Source: Streptomyces venezuelae (GTDB lineage Bacteria > Actinomycetota > Actinomycetes > Streptomycetales > Streptomycetaceae). Taken from it: 64,000 nt of DNA. A program made the translations under genes and the position numbers. A model generated the notes under the pieces. That model searched no databases and was not told the origin of the DNA. It saw only the letters and a program-made list of their open reading frames with translations. This document shows positions 1-7,829 of this stretch, piece after piece (position 1 is the first letter of the stretch; each line of letters starts with the position of its first letter). The DNA is taken from NCBI RefSeq assembly GCF_008642275.1, contig NZ_CP029189.1:3044001-3108000 (forward strand), read 5' to 3'.

Positions 1-673
1 GGACGTCGCCGACGGCGCCGGCGTGCAGTTCGTCGAGGTAGTAGATGGCGTTGCGGGCCTCGTCGGCGGGCTCGGGGCGCACGACGCGCAGTTCGTCGGT
101 CTGCCAGACGAGGTCGATGTTCTCGGCGAGGCGCAGGTCGTGGCGGCGGCGGTCGCCGGCGCCGGTGACGGGCTCCTCCAGCAGGGTGGCGATGCGGCGC
201 AGCTTGTTGAGGACGCTGCGGCGGGCCGCCTCGGTGGGGTGCGCCGTGAAGACGGGTCGGACGTTGAGGTTCTTGACCGTCTCGCGCAGGTGTTCGGGGT
301 CGGCGTCCTTCAGCATGTCGGCGGTGCGGGCGAGGAGCCCGCCTTCGGCGGCACGGTGGGCGCGCAGTTCCTTGCCGCGGTGTACCTGTTCGGTGACGTT
401 GGCGAGGTGGAAGTAGGTGGAGAAGGCGCGTACGAGCTTGGCGGCGGTCTCCAGGTCGGTGTCGCCGAGCAGGGCGGCGGCGGCCTCGCCGTCGGTGCGG
501 GTGAGGGCGCGGACGCGCTCGACGAGGTCGAGGAGGTCCTGGCCCTCCTGGCGTACGAGGGTCTCCCCGAGGAGGTCGCCGAGGCGGCGGATGTCCGCGC
601 GCAGTTCCGCGTTGGCGGTCTCGGCCTGGGTGACGGGGGCCTGGCCCTGGGGGGCCTGGTCAGCACTGCTCAC
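1..673 (-). CDS. ppc: Phosphoenolpyruvate carboxylase, N-terminal part (cut by window edge)
   Basis: Carboxylates phosphoenolpyruvate to oxaloacetate in the cytoplasm, refilling the TCA cycle. Only the first 224 codons are in the window; the rest lies to the left. The reading frame carries the family motif FTAHPTEA, whose His is catalytic, followed by RRSVLNKLRRI and the LVWQTDELR stretch typical of the N-terminal lobe. The GTG start at 673 is chosen because AAGGAG lies eight bases upstream. Divergent from the desaturase operon, with 354 bp between them. Family identity is confident; completeness cannot be judged here. Confidence 0.95.
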   Translation of the reverse strand, partial: MSSADQAPQGQAPVTQAETANAELRADIRRLGDLLGETLVRQEGQDLLDLVERVRALTRTDGEAAAALLGDTDLETAAKLVRAFSTYFHLANVTEQVHRGKELRAHRAAEGGLLARTADMLKDADPEHLRETVKNLNVRPVFTAHPTEAARRSVLNKLRRIATLLEEPVTGAGDRRRHDLRLAENIDLVWQTDELRVVRPEPADEARNAIYYLDELHAGAVGDV

Positions 674-1027
674 AGGTGCGGCTCCTTGCAGTGTTCGAGC
701 GCTACTGGGCGGTGGGCTCCCGGCGGCGTGCGGTGATGCCGTGCCCGGACTCGGTCCGGGTGCGGGATCTCCGCTCCTGATGCGCAGCTCGGGCTGCCCG
801 TGCGGACCGCGCTGTCCGACGGGACCCAGGATAGGTGGCCGGGGCGTGTGCCTGGGCAAACGTCTCACCAGGCGGCGCGTGAACGCTTCGCGCGCGCTCC
901 TCCTCCCGGCGCTGCCCCTCTTGTCTGGGTACCGGGCTGCGCCATACTTACGATGCCGTAGGTTACGGGTCCGTAGGGTTCGTGGCCCGGGAGCCCGCCG
1001 ACTTCTCTCACCCCCCAGGGGACACCC
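674..1027. other. Intergenic region between ppc and desaturase
   Basis: No convincing gene. The left part carries the ppc leader and Shine-Dalgarno sequence. The right part carries the desaturase promoter (a -10-like TACGAT at 949-954) and a cluster of TACG/CGTA half-sites at 947-978, listed separately. Confidence 0.6.
947..978. promoter_or_regulatory. Candidate operator/promoter of the desaturase-TetR operon
   Basis: The stretch contains overlapping inverted repeats: CCGTA-GGT-TACGG (956-968) and TACGG-GT-CCGTA (964-975), preceded by CTTACG (947-952). A -10-like TACGAT (949-954) overlaps the first half-site. This is what a TetR operator covering a promoter looks like, and a TetR gene is the second gene of the operon. 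That the TetR binds here is inference. Confidence 0.5.
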
Positions 1028-2008
1028 ATGACCACCAGTCCCGATCTGATCGAGGGTGCGTCAGCGCCCTCCGACACGTCAGTGCCGTCCGCGACCCTCG
1101 GCGGCGAGAACAAGCGCTCCATCGAGCAGATCGCTCTGCTGCTGTTCATCACCGTGCCCTTCGTGGCCCTGCTGGCGGCGGTCCCGCTGGCGTGGGGGTG
1201 GGGGGTGACCTGGCTGGATCTCGGCCTGATGGTGTTCATGTACTTCCTGGCCTGCCACGGGATCACGATCGGTTTCCACCGCTACTTCACGCACGGTTCC
1301 TTCAAGGCGAAGCGGCCGCTGCGGATCGTGCTCGCCGTGATGGGGTCGATGGCGGTGGAGGGGCCGCTGGTGCGCTGGGTGGCGGATCACCGCAAGCACC
1401 ACAAGTTCTCGGACCACGAGGGTGACCCGCATTCGCCGTGGCGGTTCGGGGAGACGCTGCCGGCTCTGATGAAGGGGCTGTGGTGGGCGCACATCGGGTG
1501 GCTGTTCGACGAGGAGCAGACCGATCAGCAGAAGTACGCGCCCGACCTGGTCAAGGACCCGGCGATCCGGCGGATCTCGCGGGACTTCATCTTCTGGACG
1601 ATGTTCTCGCTGGCGATCCCGCCGCTGGTGGGCGGTCTGGTGACGATGTCCTGGTGGGGCGCGTTCACGGCGTTCTTCTGGGGCTCCCTGGTCCGGGTCG
1701 CGCTGCTGCACCACGTGACGTGGTCGATCAACTCGATCTGCCACGCGGTGGGCAAGCGGCCGTTCAGGTCCCGGGACCGCAGTGGCAACGTGTGGTGGCT
1801 GGCGGTGCTCTCGTGCGGCGAGTCCTGGCACAACCTGCACCACGCCGACCCGACCTCGGCGCGCCACGGTGTGCTGCGCGGCCAGGTGGACTCCAGCGCG
1901 CGGCTGATCCGCTGGTTCGAGCAGCTGGGCTGGGCGACGGACGTCCGCTGGCCGTCGGCGGCCCGCATCGACGCCCGACGCAGGGAAAACGAGTCGAACG
2001 CGGCATGA
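1028..2008 (+). CDS. Acyl-CoA (delta-9 type) fatty acid desaturase
   Basis: A 326-aa integral membrane di-iron desaturase that would introduce a cis double bond into a fatty acyl-CoA. All three histidine boxes are visible: HRYFTH at residues 84-89, HRKHH at 121-125 and HNLHH at 268-272. Hydrophobic segments lie around 34-80 and 178-225. Length fits the bacterial stearoyl-CoA desaturase-like family. The ATG start follows AGGGGA. The stop codon overlaps the start of the TetR gene (ATGA), so the two are translationally coupled, and the TetR probably controls membrane unsaturation. Electron partner and exact substrate cannot be read from the sequence. Confidence 0.9.
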   Translation: MTTSPDLIEGASAPSDTSVPSATLGGENKRSIEQIALLLFITVPFVALLAAVPLAWGWGVTWLDLGLMVFMYFLACHGITIGFHRYFTHGSFKAKRPLRIVLAVMGSMAVEGPLVRWVADHRKHHKFSDHEGDPHSPWRFGETLPALMKGLWWAHIGWLFDEEQTDQQKYAPDLVKDPAIRRISRDFIFWTMFSLAIPPLVGGLVTMSWWGAFTAFFWGSLVRVALLHHVTWSINSICHAVGKRPFRSRDRSGNVWWLAVLSCGESWHNLHHADPTSARHGVLRGQVDSSARLIRWFEQLGWATDVRWPSAARIDARRRENESNAA

Positions 2009-2679
2009 TGGGGGGCGTGGCGATCGACGGCGGTAATTCCAGCAGCGACAAGCCCAGGCGCGGCCGCCGGGTACGGATGACGGGCGCGGAGCGGCGCCAG
2101 CAACTGCTGGACATCGGCCGGACGCTGTTCGCGGAGAAGGGCTTCGAAGGCACCTCGGTGGAGGAGATCGCGGCGAAGGCCGGGGTGTCGAAGCCGGTGG
2201 TGTACGAGCACTTCGGTGGCAAGGAGGGCCTGTACGCGGTCGTCGTGGACCGGGAGATGCGGCAGCTGCTGGACGGGGTGACGGGTGCGCTGACGGCCGG
2301 GCATCCGCGGGAGCTGCTGGAGCAGGCGGCGTTCGCGCTGCTGGACTACATCGAGTCGTACACGGACGGTTTCCGGATCCTCGTGCGGGATTCCCCGGTG
2401 GCGCAGTCGACCGGTACGTTCGCGTCGCTGATCAGTGACATCGCCACGCAGGTCGAGGACATCCTGGGTCTGGAGTTCAAGGCGCGGGGGTTCGATCCCA
2501 AGCTGGCCCCGCTGTACGCGCAGGCGCTGGTCGGGATGGTGGCGCTGACCGGGCAGTGGTGGCTGGACGTGCGCCGGCCCAAGAAGGCCGAGGTGGCGGC
2601 GCACCTGGTGAATCTGGCCTGGCACGGGCTGGACGGGCTGGAGTCGAAGCCGCAGCTGGTGGGCCGCCGCAAGAACTGA
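2005..2679 (+). CDS. TetR-family regulator coupled to the desaturase
   Basis: A 224-aa TetR-type repressor. The N-terminal HTH is clear (RRQQLLDIGRTLFAEKGFEG, then VSKPVVYEHFGGKEGLYAVV, residues about 30-75). The ligand-binding C-terminal half is helical and family-typical. The start ATG at 2005 overlaps the desaturase stop by 4 bp; ATG 2008 or GTG 2017 are alternatives. By position it likely senses fatty acyl-CoA and acts on the TACG/CGTA repeats upstream of the desaturase; this is inferred from operon layout only. Confidence 0.88.
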   Translation: MMGGVAIDGGNSSSDKPRRGRRVRMTGAERRQQLLDIGRTLFAEKGFEGTSVEEIAAKAGVSKPVVYEHFGGKEGLYAVVVDREMRQLLDGVTGALTAGHPRELLEQAAFALLDYIESYTDGFRILVRDSPVAQSTGTFASLISDIATQVEDILGLEFKARGFDPKLAPLYAQALVGMVALTGQWWLDVRRPKKAEVAAHLVNLAWHGLDGLESKPQLVGRRKN

Positions 2680-2693
2680 GCCCTGTGGGCGGA

Positions 2694-2743
2694 ACACGAC
2701 GGCGCCCCGTCACCGGAGATCCGGTGGCGGGGCGCCGTCGTGT
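2694..2743. terminator. Bidirectional hairpin terminator
   Basis: A near-perfect inverted repeat: a 16-base left arm beginning ACACGACGGC, continued by CACCGGA/TCCGGTG, with a two-base loop. It lies between the TetR stop and the convergent VOC gene stop, so it can serve both transcripts. Confidence 0.85.
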
Positions 2744-2751
2744 GGGACGTC

Positions 2752-3150
2752 CTACGCGCAGGGTTCCAGCGCCGCGGGTTCGGGGCTGTGCCGCTCCAGG
2801 AATTCGAGCCGGTTGCCGACGGGGTCCTCCGAGTAGAAGCGGCGGTGGCCCGGCAGGTCGTCGTCCCAGACCACCTTGGCTCCCCGCTCCTGCAGTCTGT
2901 TCGCGTACGCCTCGATGTCGGTCACCCGCAGCCCCGGGTGGGCCTTGCGGGCGGGCCGGAAGTCCTCTTCGACGCCGAGGTGCAGCTGGACGGGCCCGGC
3001 GGCGAACCAGCAGCCCCCGCGGGCGGCGAGGACGGGCGGCTTGGGGATCTCCGTCATGCCGAGGACGTCGGTGTAGTACGCGCGGAGCCGGTCCTCCGAG
3101 TCCGGCGGCGCGGCGAGTTGTACGTGGTCGACTGCGGTCAGCACGGTCAT
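2752..3150 (-). CDS. VOC/glyoxalase-family protein
   Basis: A 132-aa single-domain vicinal-oxygen-chelate protein. Visible family features are the N-terminal VDHVQLAAP with the metal-ligand His position, the central QLHLGVEEDF and the C-terminal YSEDPVGNRLEFLE with the conserved Glu. Such proteins are dioxygenases, lyases or resistance proteins; the substrate is not evident. Its ATG overlaps the tam stop (ATGA), so it is the second gene of a tam operon and probably shares tam regulation. Confidence 0.82.
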   Translation of the reverse strand: MTVLTAVDHVQLAAPPDSEDRLRAYYTDVLGMTEIPKPPVLAARGGCWFAAGPVQLHLGVEEDFRPARKAHPGLRVTDIEAYANRLQERGAKVVWDDDLPGHRRFYSEDPVGNRLEFLERHSPEPAALEPCA

Positions 3151-4004
3151 GCCTCCTTGCGGGCTACGGCGAAGATGCGGCGGAACGGGAAGACGGTGCC
3201 GCGCGGGCCCGTCGGGTAGGCGGCGCGCAGCCGGTCGCGGTATTCGGTCAGGAAGGTGTCGATGGCGTCGTGGTCGTCGCCGAGGGCGGTGAGCACGGGG
3301 CGCAGGGCGGTGCCCTTGACCCAGTCGAGTACGGGGTCGGGGCCCTGGAGCAGTTGGTGGTAGGTGGTCTCCCAGATGTCGGCGGCGCAGCCGAGCTCGG
3401 TGAACCGGGCAAGGTATTCGGCGGGTTCGAGGAGATGGATGTAGCGGGCGCCGTGGCCGGCCAGCCGGGCCCGCCAGCGCGGGGTGTCGCACTGCTGCGC
3501 GAGCAGGGCGTGGCTGGGGGCCGTGAAGTTGCCGGGGATCTGGAAGGCGAAGGTGCCGCCGGGGCGCAGGCCGTTGATCCAGGGGCCGAAGGAGCCGGGG
3601 TGGCCGGGGACCCATTGCAGGGCGGCGTTGGAGACGATCAGGTCGTAGGGCTCCTCGGGGAGCCAGGTGGCGAGGTCCCCGTGGCGGAAGTCGAGGCTGC
3701 CGCCGCCGGGGGTGGGTCCGGCGTACTCCTCGGTGGCGCGGTGGAGCATCTCCGGGGAGAGGTCGAAGCCGGTGATGCGGGCTTCGGGCCAGCGCTCGGC
3801 GAGGAGGGTGGTGACGTTGCCGGGGCCGCAGCCGAGGTCGGCGATGCGGGCGGGGCGGTGGGGGAGCTCGGGTATGCGGGTGAGCAGGTCGAGGAAGGGC
3901 CGTGTGCGGTGGCCCGAGTGCCTGAGGTACTGCTGGGGATCCCAGGTGGGGGCGGATGGCGCGGTGGACGTGGGGGTCCCGGCGCGCGCGGTATCGGAAT
4001 ACAT
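3147..4004 (-). CDS. tam: trans-Aconitate 2-methyltransferase
   Basis: SAM-dependent methyltransferase that would esterify trans-aconitate, a spontaneous isomer of cis-aconitate that inhibits aconitase. The N-terminal WDPQQYLRHSGHRTRPF and the SAM motif ADLGCGPGN are characteristic of Tam. Length from the chosen start is 285 aa. I choose ATG 4004 because GGGAGG lies just upstream; an in-frame start at 4070 would run back through the operator region. It diverges from a MarR-family gene, as tam and tamR do in Streptomyces coelicolor, and is followed by an overlapping VOC gene. Confidence 0.9.
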   Translation of the reverse strand: MYSDTARAGTPTSTAPSAPTWDPQQYLRHSGHRTRPFLDLLTRIPELPHRPARIADLGCGPGNVTTLLAERWPEARITGFDLSPEMLHRATEEYAGPTPGGGSLDFRHGDLATWLPEEPYDLIVSNAALQWVPGHPGSFGPWINGLRPGGTFAFQIPGNFTAPSHALLAQQCDTPRWRARLAGHGARYIHLLEPAEYLARFTELGCAADIWETTYHQLLQGPDPVLDWVKGTALRPVLTALGDDHDAIDTFLTEYRDRLRAAYPTGPRGTVFPFRRIFAVARKEA

Positions 4005-4084
4005 GTTCGAGCCTCCCTGCTGGCGGGGCGATCGGAAGCGGAATCCGTTCCGGCCCCCTCCATGCCCCATGCTCGCTCCATTTA

Positions 4085-4117
4085 TATCTCGATGTCAAGA
4101 AACTTGTGATCAAGATA
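4085..4117. promoter_or_regulatory. TamR-type operator between tam and tamR
   Basis: An imperfect inverted repeat of two 15-base arms (TATCTCGATGTCAAG and CTTGTGATCAAGATA, 12 of 15 positions paired) around AA. Each arm resembles the TCTTGA/TCAAGA half-sites usual for MarR proteins. A weaker third copy follows near 4118-4130. It lies in the gap between the divergent tam and MarR genes. Known for the family: TamR of S. coelicolor binds inverted repeats in its divergent region. Binding here is inferred. Confidence 0.7.
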
Positions 4118-4165
4118 CTCGGGATGAAGAGACTTCACGTCGACAGACCCCTTACACTGATCGGC

Positions 4166-4663
4166 ATGGAGGACGAGGTCGACCGACTGGTAGCGGCATG
4201 GCGGCGGGAGCGCCCTGACCTCGACGTGGAACCGCTCGAGGTACTGAGCCGCGTCAGCAGGCTCGCGCGCCATCTCGACCGCGCCCGCAGGCTGGCCTTC
4301 TCCGAGCACGGCCTGGAGCCGTGGGAGTTCGACGTCCTGACGTCGCTGCGCCGCGCAGGGGCGCCCTACCAGCTCTCCCCCGGCCAGTTGCTGACCCAGA
4401 CCCTGGTCACCTCCGGCACCATGACCAACCGCATCGACCGGCTCGCCAAGAAGGGCCTCGTCGAACGGCTCCCGGACCCCAGCGACCGCCGGGGGGTCCT
4501 GGTGCGGCTCACCCCCGAGGGCCGGGACCGCGCCGACCAGGCCCTCGCCGGGCTGCTGGCCCAGGAACGGGCGATCCTGGCCCAGCTCTCGCAGAGCCAG
4601 CGCGGCGATCTCGCAGGGCTGCTACGCCAGTTGACCGCTCCGTTCGACAACATCCCCGGCTAG
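4166..4663 (+). CDS. tamR: MarR-family regulator TamR
   Basis: A 165-aa winged-helix MarR protein. The recognition-helix region LVTSGTMTNRIDRLAKKGLV and wing DPSDRRGVLVRLTPEGR are textbook. In S. coelicolor TamR represses the divergent tam gene and is released by citrate-type ligands, coupling aconitate chemistry to gene expression. The ATG at 4166 follows a -10-like TACACT (4153-4158) by seven bases, suggesting a leaderless mRNA. Its last 42 bp overlap the 3' end of the convergent response-regulator gene. Assignment rests on family plus the tam neighbour. Confidence 0.88.
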   Translation: MEDEVDRLVAAWRRERPDLDVEPLEVLSRVSRLARHLDRARRLAFSEHGLEPWEFDVLTSLRRAGAPYQLSPGQLLTQTLVTSGTMTNRIDRLAKKGLVERLPDPSDRRGVLVRLTPEGRDRADQALAGLLAQERAILAQLSQSQRGDLAGLLRQLTAPFDNIPG

Positions 4664-5389
4664 GTCCGCCGGCCGTACGCCGGCCCGCCGGGCCAGTGCC
4701 ACCGCGGCCAGCGTCGAGTGCACCCCGAGCTTGCCCAGCACGTTCTGCATGTGGGTCCGGACCGTGTGCGGGGACAGGAACAGCCGGGCCGCCACGTCCT
4801 TGCGGCCCAGCCCCGCCACCATGCAGCGCAGCACCTCGTGCTCGCGCGGGGTCAGCGACTCCACCAGCCGTTCGCTGTCGGTGCGGTGCTTGCGCGCCGC
4901 GGTCAGCTCCCGGAGCACCCCGGTGAGCAGGGCGGGCGGCAGATGGGTCTCCTCGCGCAGGACCCCGCGGATCACGGCCAGCAGCCGGGACAGGGAGCAG
5001 TCCTTCGCCACCCAGCCCGAGGCGCCCGCCTGGAGCGCGAGAGCCGCCCGGCGGGGGTCGTCGCGCTCGGCGAGCACGACGGTGCGGACCCCGGGGTGGG
5101 ACACCCGCACCCCTGCGACCAGCGCGATCCCGTCCGAGCCGGTCGGCGGCGGGCCGGAGCCGGACTCCCGCTGGGCGGGCACGGCCCCCGGAACCGCGCC
5201 GAGATCGGCGTCGACCAGCAGGACGTCGAAGCGGCGGCCCTCGGCGGCCGCGCGTTCGAGGCAGCGCAGCGCGGCGGGGCCGCTGCCGGCCGCGGACACG
5301 TCCACGTCCGGCTCGGCCGCGAGCGCGGCTGCGAGCGATTCGGCGAAGATGCGGTGATCGTCGACGACGAGAACCCGGATACGAACCAC
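4622..5389 (-). CDS. NarL/LuxR-type response regulator
   Basis: A 255-aa regulator. The receiver has the acidic pair VVDDHR (Asp10/11), phospho-acceptor Asp60 in LLVDADLG and the conserved Lys in GWVAKD, so it should be phosphorylatable. The receiver contains a long insert rich in Gly/Pro (about residues 65-85). The C-terminal LuxR HTH is clear (LTPREHEVLRCMV, LSPHTVRTHMQNVLGKLGV). No histidine kinase gene is adjacent, so it is an orphan. GTG 5389 follows GGGGG. It ends inside the convergent tamR gene. The target is unknown. Confidence 0.85.
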   Translation of the reverse strand: MVRIRVLVVDDHRIFAESLAAALAAEPDVDVSAAGSGPAALRCLERAAAEGRRFDVLLVDADLGAVPGAVPAQRESGSGPPPTGSDGIALVAGVRVSHPGVRTVVLAERDDPRRAALALQAGASGWVAKDCSLSRLLAVIRGVLREETHLPPALLTGVLRELTAARKHRTDSERLVESLTPREHEVLRCMVAGLGRKDVAARLFLSPHTVRTHMQNVLGKLGVHSTLAAVALARRAGVRPADLAGDVVERSGQLA

Positions 5390-5801
5390 AAAACCCCCAA
5401 GGGTAGGGGAACGGACGACGGCGGGTACGGCGCCCGGACCGGGTGATCCGCAGCGGCCCCGGCCGCCGCCGAGACATATCTGCATTACCCCGGACCGGAC
5501 GTCGTACCCGACTTGTCTCGACCCCTGAATCAACACCGGCCCCCACCGGTGTCACGCATCAGCGTAGGGCCGGGGGCGTCCGGCGGTTGGCCGAATAGCA
5601 GAAGTTTTCCTGGGGATTTTCCGGCACGGGCGTCCCGGGCCCGCGCGGTGATGGCTTGAAATCGTCTGCACCGAAGGTCCTGATGACGGCACGGGTACCG
5701 GCGTGTGCCGTGGGCAGTTGCACGGGGGGCATTTCACCCGGCGTGTGCACGCCGGGCGCCCGCGCATGGCGCCCGTCCGCAGCGCATGCCGGATACGCAC
5801 A
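5390..5801. other. Gene-free stretch upstream of the response regulator
   Basis: About 0.4 kb without a convincing gene; open frames across it lack codon bias and ribosome sites. It holds the regulator's promoter region, an AT-richer patch at about 5580-5680, and a perfect 9-bp-arm inverted repeat at 5737-5756 (CCCGGCGTG, TG, CACGCCGGG). Confidence 0.5.
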
Positions 5802-5834
5802 CGCCCCCCGCACCGGTCGGGGGTGCGGGGGGCG
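5802..5834 (-). terminator. Hairpin terminator of galE
   Basis: A perfect 12-bp stem (CGCCCCCCGCAC / GTGCGGGGGGCG) with a 9-base loop, about 60 bp downstream of the galE stop codon. Confidence 0.75.
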
Positions 5835-5840
5835 CGCAGG

Positions 5841-5903
5841 TCCGGAAGATCCGGTAGGTCCGGTAGGTCCGGTAGGTTCAGGAGGTCCGGAAGGTTCAGG
5901 AGG
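5841..5903. repeat. Seven-unit 9-bp tandem repeat across the galE stop
   Basis: Seven consecutive 9-mers of the form TCCGGTAGG/TCCGGAAGG/TTCAGGAGG. Three central units are identical. The repeat begins inside the last codons of galE, includes its stop, and runs into the 3' untranslated region. In another minus-strand frame it reads Leu-Pro-Asp repeatedly. Units differ by one to three bases, so slippage expansion is likely. Confidence 0.85.
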
Positions 5904-6855
5904 CGTGCGTGCGCGCGAAGTTCCACGCGTCCGTGATGATCCCGGTGAGGTCCGAGCGGCTCGGGGTCCAGCCGAGGCGCTCGTGGGCCGTGCGCGCGGA
6001 GGCGACGAGCATCGCCGGGTCGCCGGCCCGGCGCGGGGCGACCACCTCGGGGATCTCCCGGCCGGTGACCTTGCGGACGGTCTCGACGACCTCGCGGACC
6101 GAGAAGCCGTTGCCGTTGCCCAGGTTGCAGATCAGGTGCTCCCCGGCGGTGGCGGACCGCAGGGCGGCCAGGTGGGCCTCCGCGAGGTCGGCGACGTGGA
6201 TGTAGTCGCGTACGCAGGTGCCGTCGGGGGTCGGGTAGTCCTCGCCGAACACCGAGATCGACTCCCGCTCGCCCAGCGCGACCTGGAGGACCAGCGGGAT
6301 CAGGTGCGTCTCGGGGGTGTGGCGCTCCCCGAACTCCCCGTAGGCGCCGGCCACGTTGAAGTAGCGCAGGGACACCGCGGCCAGGCCGTGCGCCACGCAC
6401 TCCCCCGCGATCATGTGGTCGACGGCCAGCTTCGAGGCGCCGTACGGGTTGGTCGGCGCGGTCACCGAGGCCTCCGTCAGCAGGCCCTCCGTCGGCTCCC
6501 CGTAGGTGGCGGCGGTGGAGGAGAACACCAGCTTGCGCACACCCGCCCCGCGCATCGCGGCCAGCAGGGCCAGCGTCCCGCCGACGTTGTTCTCCCAGTA
6601 CTTGCCCGGGTTCACCACGGACTCGCCGACCTGCGAGGAGGCCGCGAAGTGCAGCACCGCCTCGTAGGAGCCGTCCACGTACCGGGCGGCGTCCTGGATC
6701 CGGCCCTCGATGAAGGTCGCGCCCTCCGGGACCCCGACGCGAAAGCCCGTGCTCAGGTCGTCGAGGACGGTGACCTCGTGGCCGGCCTCCAGAAGGTGGG
6801 CCGCGACCACGCTGCCGACGTATCCGGCGCCACCGGTTACCAGGTACTTGCTCAC
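5896..6855 (-). CDS. galE: UDP-glucose 4-epimerase
   Basis: A 319-aa extended-SDR enzyme interconverting UDP-glucose and UDP-galactose, for galactose use and cell-surface sugars. The NAD-binding GGAGYVGS motif starts at residue 8; the catalytic Tyr-x3-Lys is in [12 protein letters not shown], preceded by SSTAATYG. C-terminal substrate-binding region includes [15 protein letters not shown] 6855 is followed immediately by MSKYLVTGG. It stands alone between two orphan LuxR-type regulators, and a 9-bp tandem repeat covers its stop codon. Confidence 0.95.
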   Translation of the reverse strand: MSKYLVTGGAGYVGSVVAAHLLEAGHEVTVLDDLSTGFRVGVPEGATFIEGRIQDAARYVDGSYEAVLHFAASSQVGESVVNPGKYWENNVGGTLALLAAMRGAGVRKLVFSSTAATYGEPTEGLLTEASVTAPTNPYGASKLAVDHMIAGECVAHGLAAVSLRYFNVAGAYGEFGERHTPETHLIPLVLQVALGERESISVFGEDYPTPDGTCVRDYIHVADLAEAHLAALRSATAGEHLICNLGNGNGFSVREVVETVRKVTGREIPEVVAPRRAGDPAMLVASARTAHERLGWTPSRSDLTGIITDAWNFARTHAS

Positions 6856-6981
6856 TCGCCTACTGCCTCTCGCGGGGGAGCACGCGCGGGTGCGTGCGCG
6901 TGCTGGACACTGGCTTACCCGATTCGGCGCCCACGGGGAAATCGGGGCCCGGGCCCGGGGCCCGGCTCCCCGCCCCGGACG

Positions 6982-7674
6982 TCAGCCGCGCGCGGTGGCG
7001 GACGGCGGCGTCGGCAGCGCCCGGTCCAGCAGACCGGTGCGGGCCGCCAGCGCGGCCGCCTCCAGCCTCGACCCCACGCCCAGCTTCATCAGCACCCGCT
7101 GCACGTGCGTACGGGCGGTGCTCGGGGCGATCTCCATGCCCGCGGCGATCAGCCGGGTGTCCTCGCCCTCGGCGACCCGGACGAGCACCTCCACCTCGCG
7201 CGGGGTGAGCAGCCGCAGCAGCCGGCTCCCCTCGTCGTCGGGCTGGGCGGCGGGGTTCAGCAGGTCCGCGAATGCCCCCTGCAGCAGCTGCGGGGCGATG
7301 GCCACCTCCCCCGCCCTGGCCTTGGCCAGGGCCCGCTCCACTCCCTCGATGCGCTCGTCCTGACGGACGTACCCCGAGGCGCCGGCGGCGAAGGCGGCGG
7401 CGATCCCGCGCGGGCTGGGCACCGGGCCGAGGACGACCACGGCGATCTGCGGGCGTTCCCGCTTGATACGGACGACGGGCTCGAAGACCCCGGGTTCGGC
7501 GGGGGTGGCGGTGCCGAGCAGGCAGACCTCCGGGGCGCGGCTGATGACGAGGTCGGCCGCCCCTGCCGCCGGGGCGGCGGCGGCCAGTACCCGGTGGCCG
7601 CGCAGCTTGAGGGCAGAGGCGAGTGCCTCGGCCAGCAGCCGGTGCTCGTCGACCACCACGACCCGTACGCCCAT
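6982..7674 (-). CDS. LuxR-type regulator with degenerate (aspartate-less) receiver
   Basis: A 230-aa protein with the NarL layout. The acidic pair D9-E10 survives (VVVVDEHRL), but the phospho-acceptor position reads CLLGTATP, with Gly54 in place of Asp, and the conserved Lys of the GASGY-x-x-K motif is Gln (GYVRQD). The LuxR HTH is intact (LTPREVEVLV, APSTARTHVQRVLMKLGV). It therefore probably works without phosphorylation, through ligand binding or constitutively. ATG 7674 follows GGTGGGGGG. No kinase is nearby. Confidence 0.85.
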   Translation of the reverse strand: MGVRVVVVDEHRLLAEALASALKLRGHRVLAAAAPAAGAADLVISRAPEVCLLGTATPAEPGVFEPVVRIKRERPQIAVVVLGPVPSPRGIAAAFAAGASGYVRQDERIEGVERALAKARAGEVAIAPQLLQGAFADLLNPAAQPDDEGSRLLRLLTPREVEVLVRVAEGEDTRLIAAGMEIAPSTARTHVQRVLMKLGVGSRLEAAALAARTGLLDRALPTPPSATARG

Positions 7675-7749
7675 CGAGGAAACACCCCCCACCCTTCTGC
7701 CCCGGCAAGCTACACGCTTGTTCGACGGTGCGAGGGGGATACCGCGCAG

Positions 7750-7784
7750 AAGCCCCCGATCGGTACGGACCGTTCGGGGGCTTT
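7750..7784 (-). terminator. Hairpin terminator after the beta-propeller gene cluster
   Basis: Arms AAGCCCCCGA and TCGGGGGCTT, with an internal GGT/ACC pairing, 46 bp beyond the stop of the last PQQ-repeat gene. Confidence 0.75.
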
Positions 7785-7829
7785 CGGCGGTGCTGTGCGA
7801 CATCGGCGCGGCCGTGTCGGCCCGTGGTG

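Noticed and set aside
5841..5903. CRISPR-like array
   Set aside because: Units are 9 bp, contiguous and without spacers; it is a simple tandem repeat.
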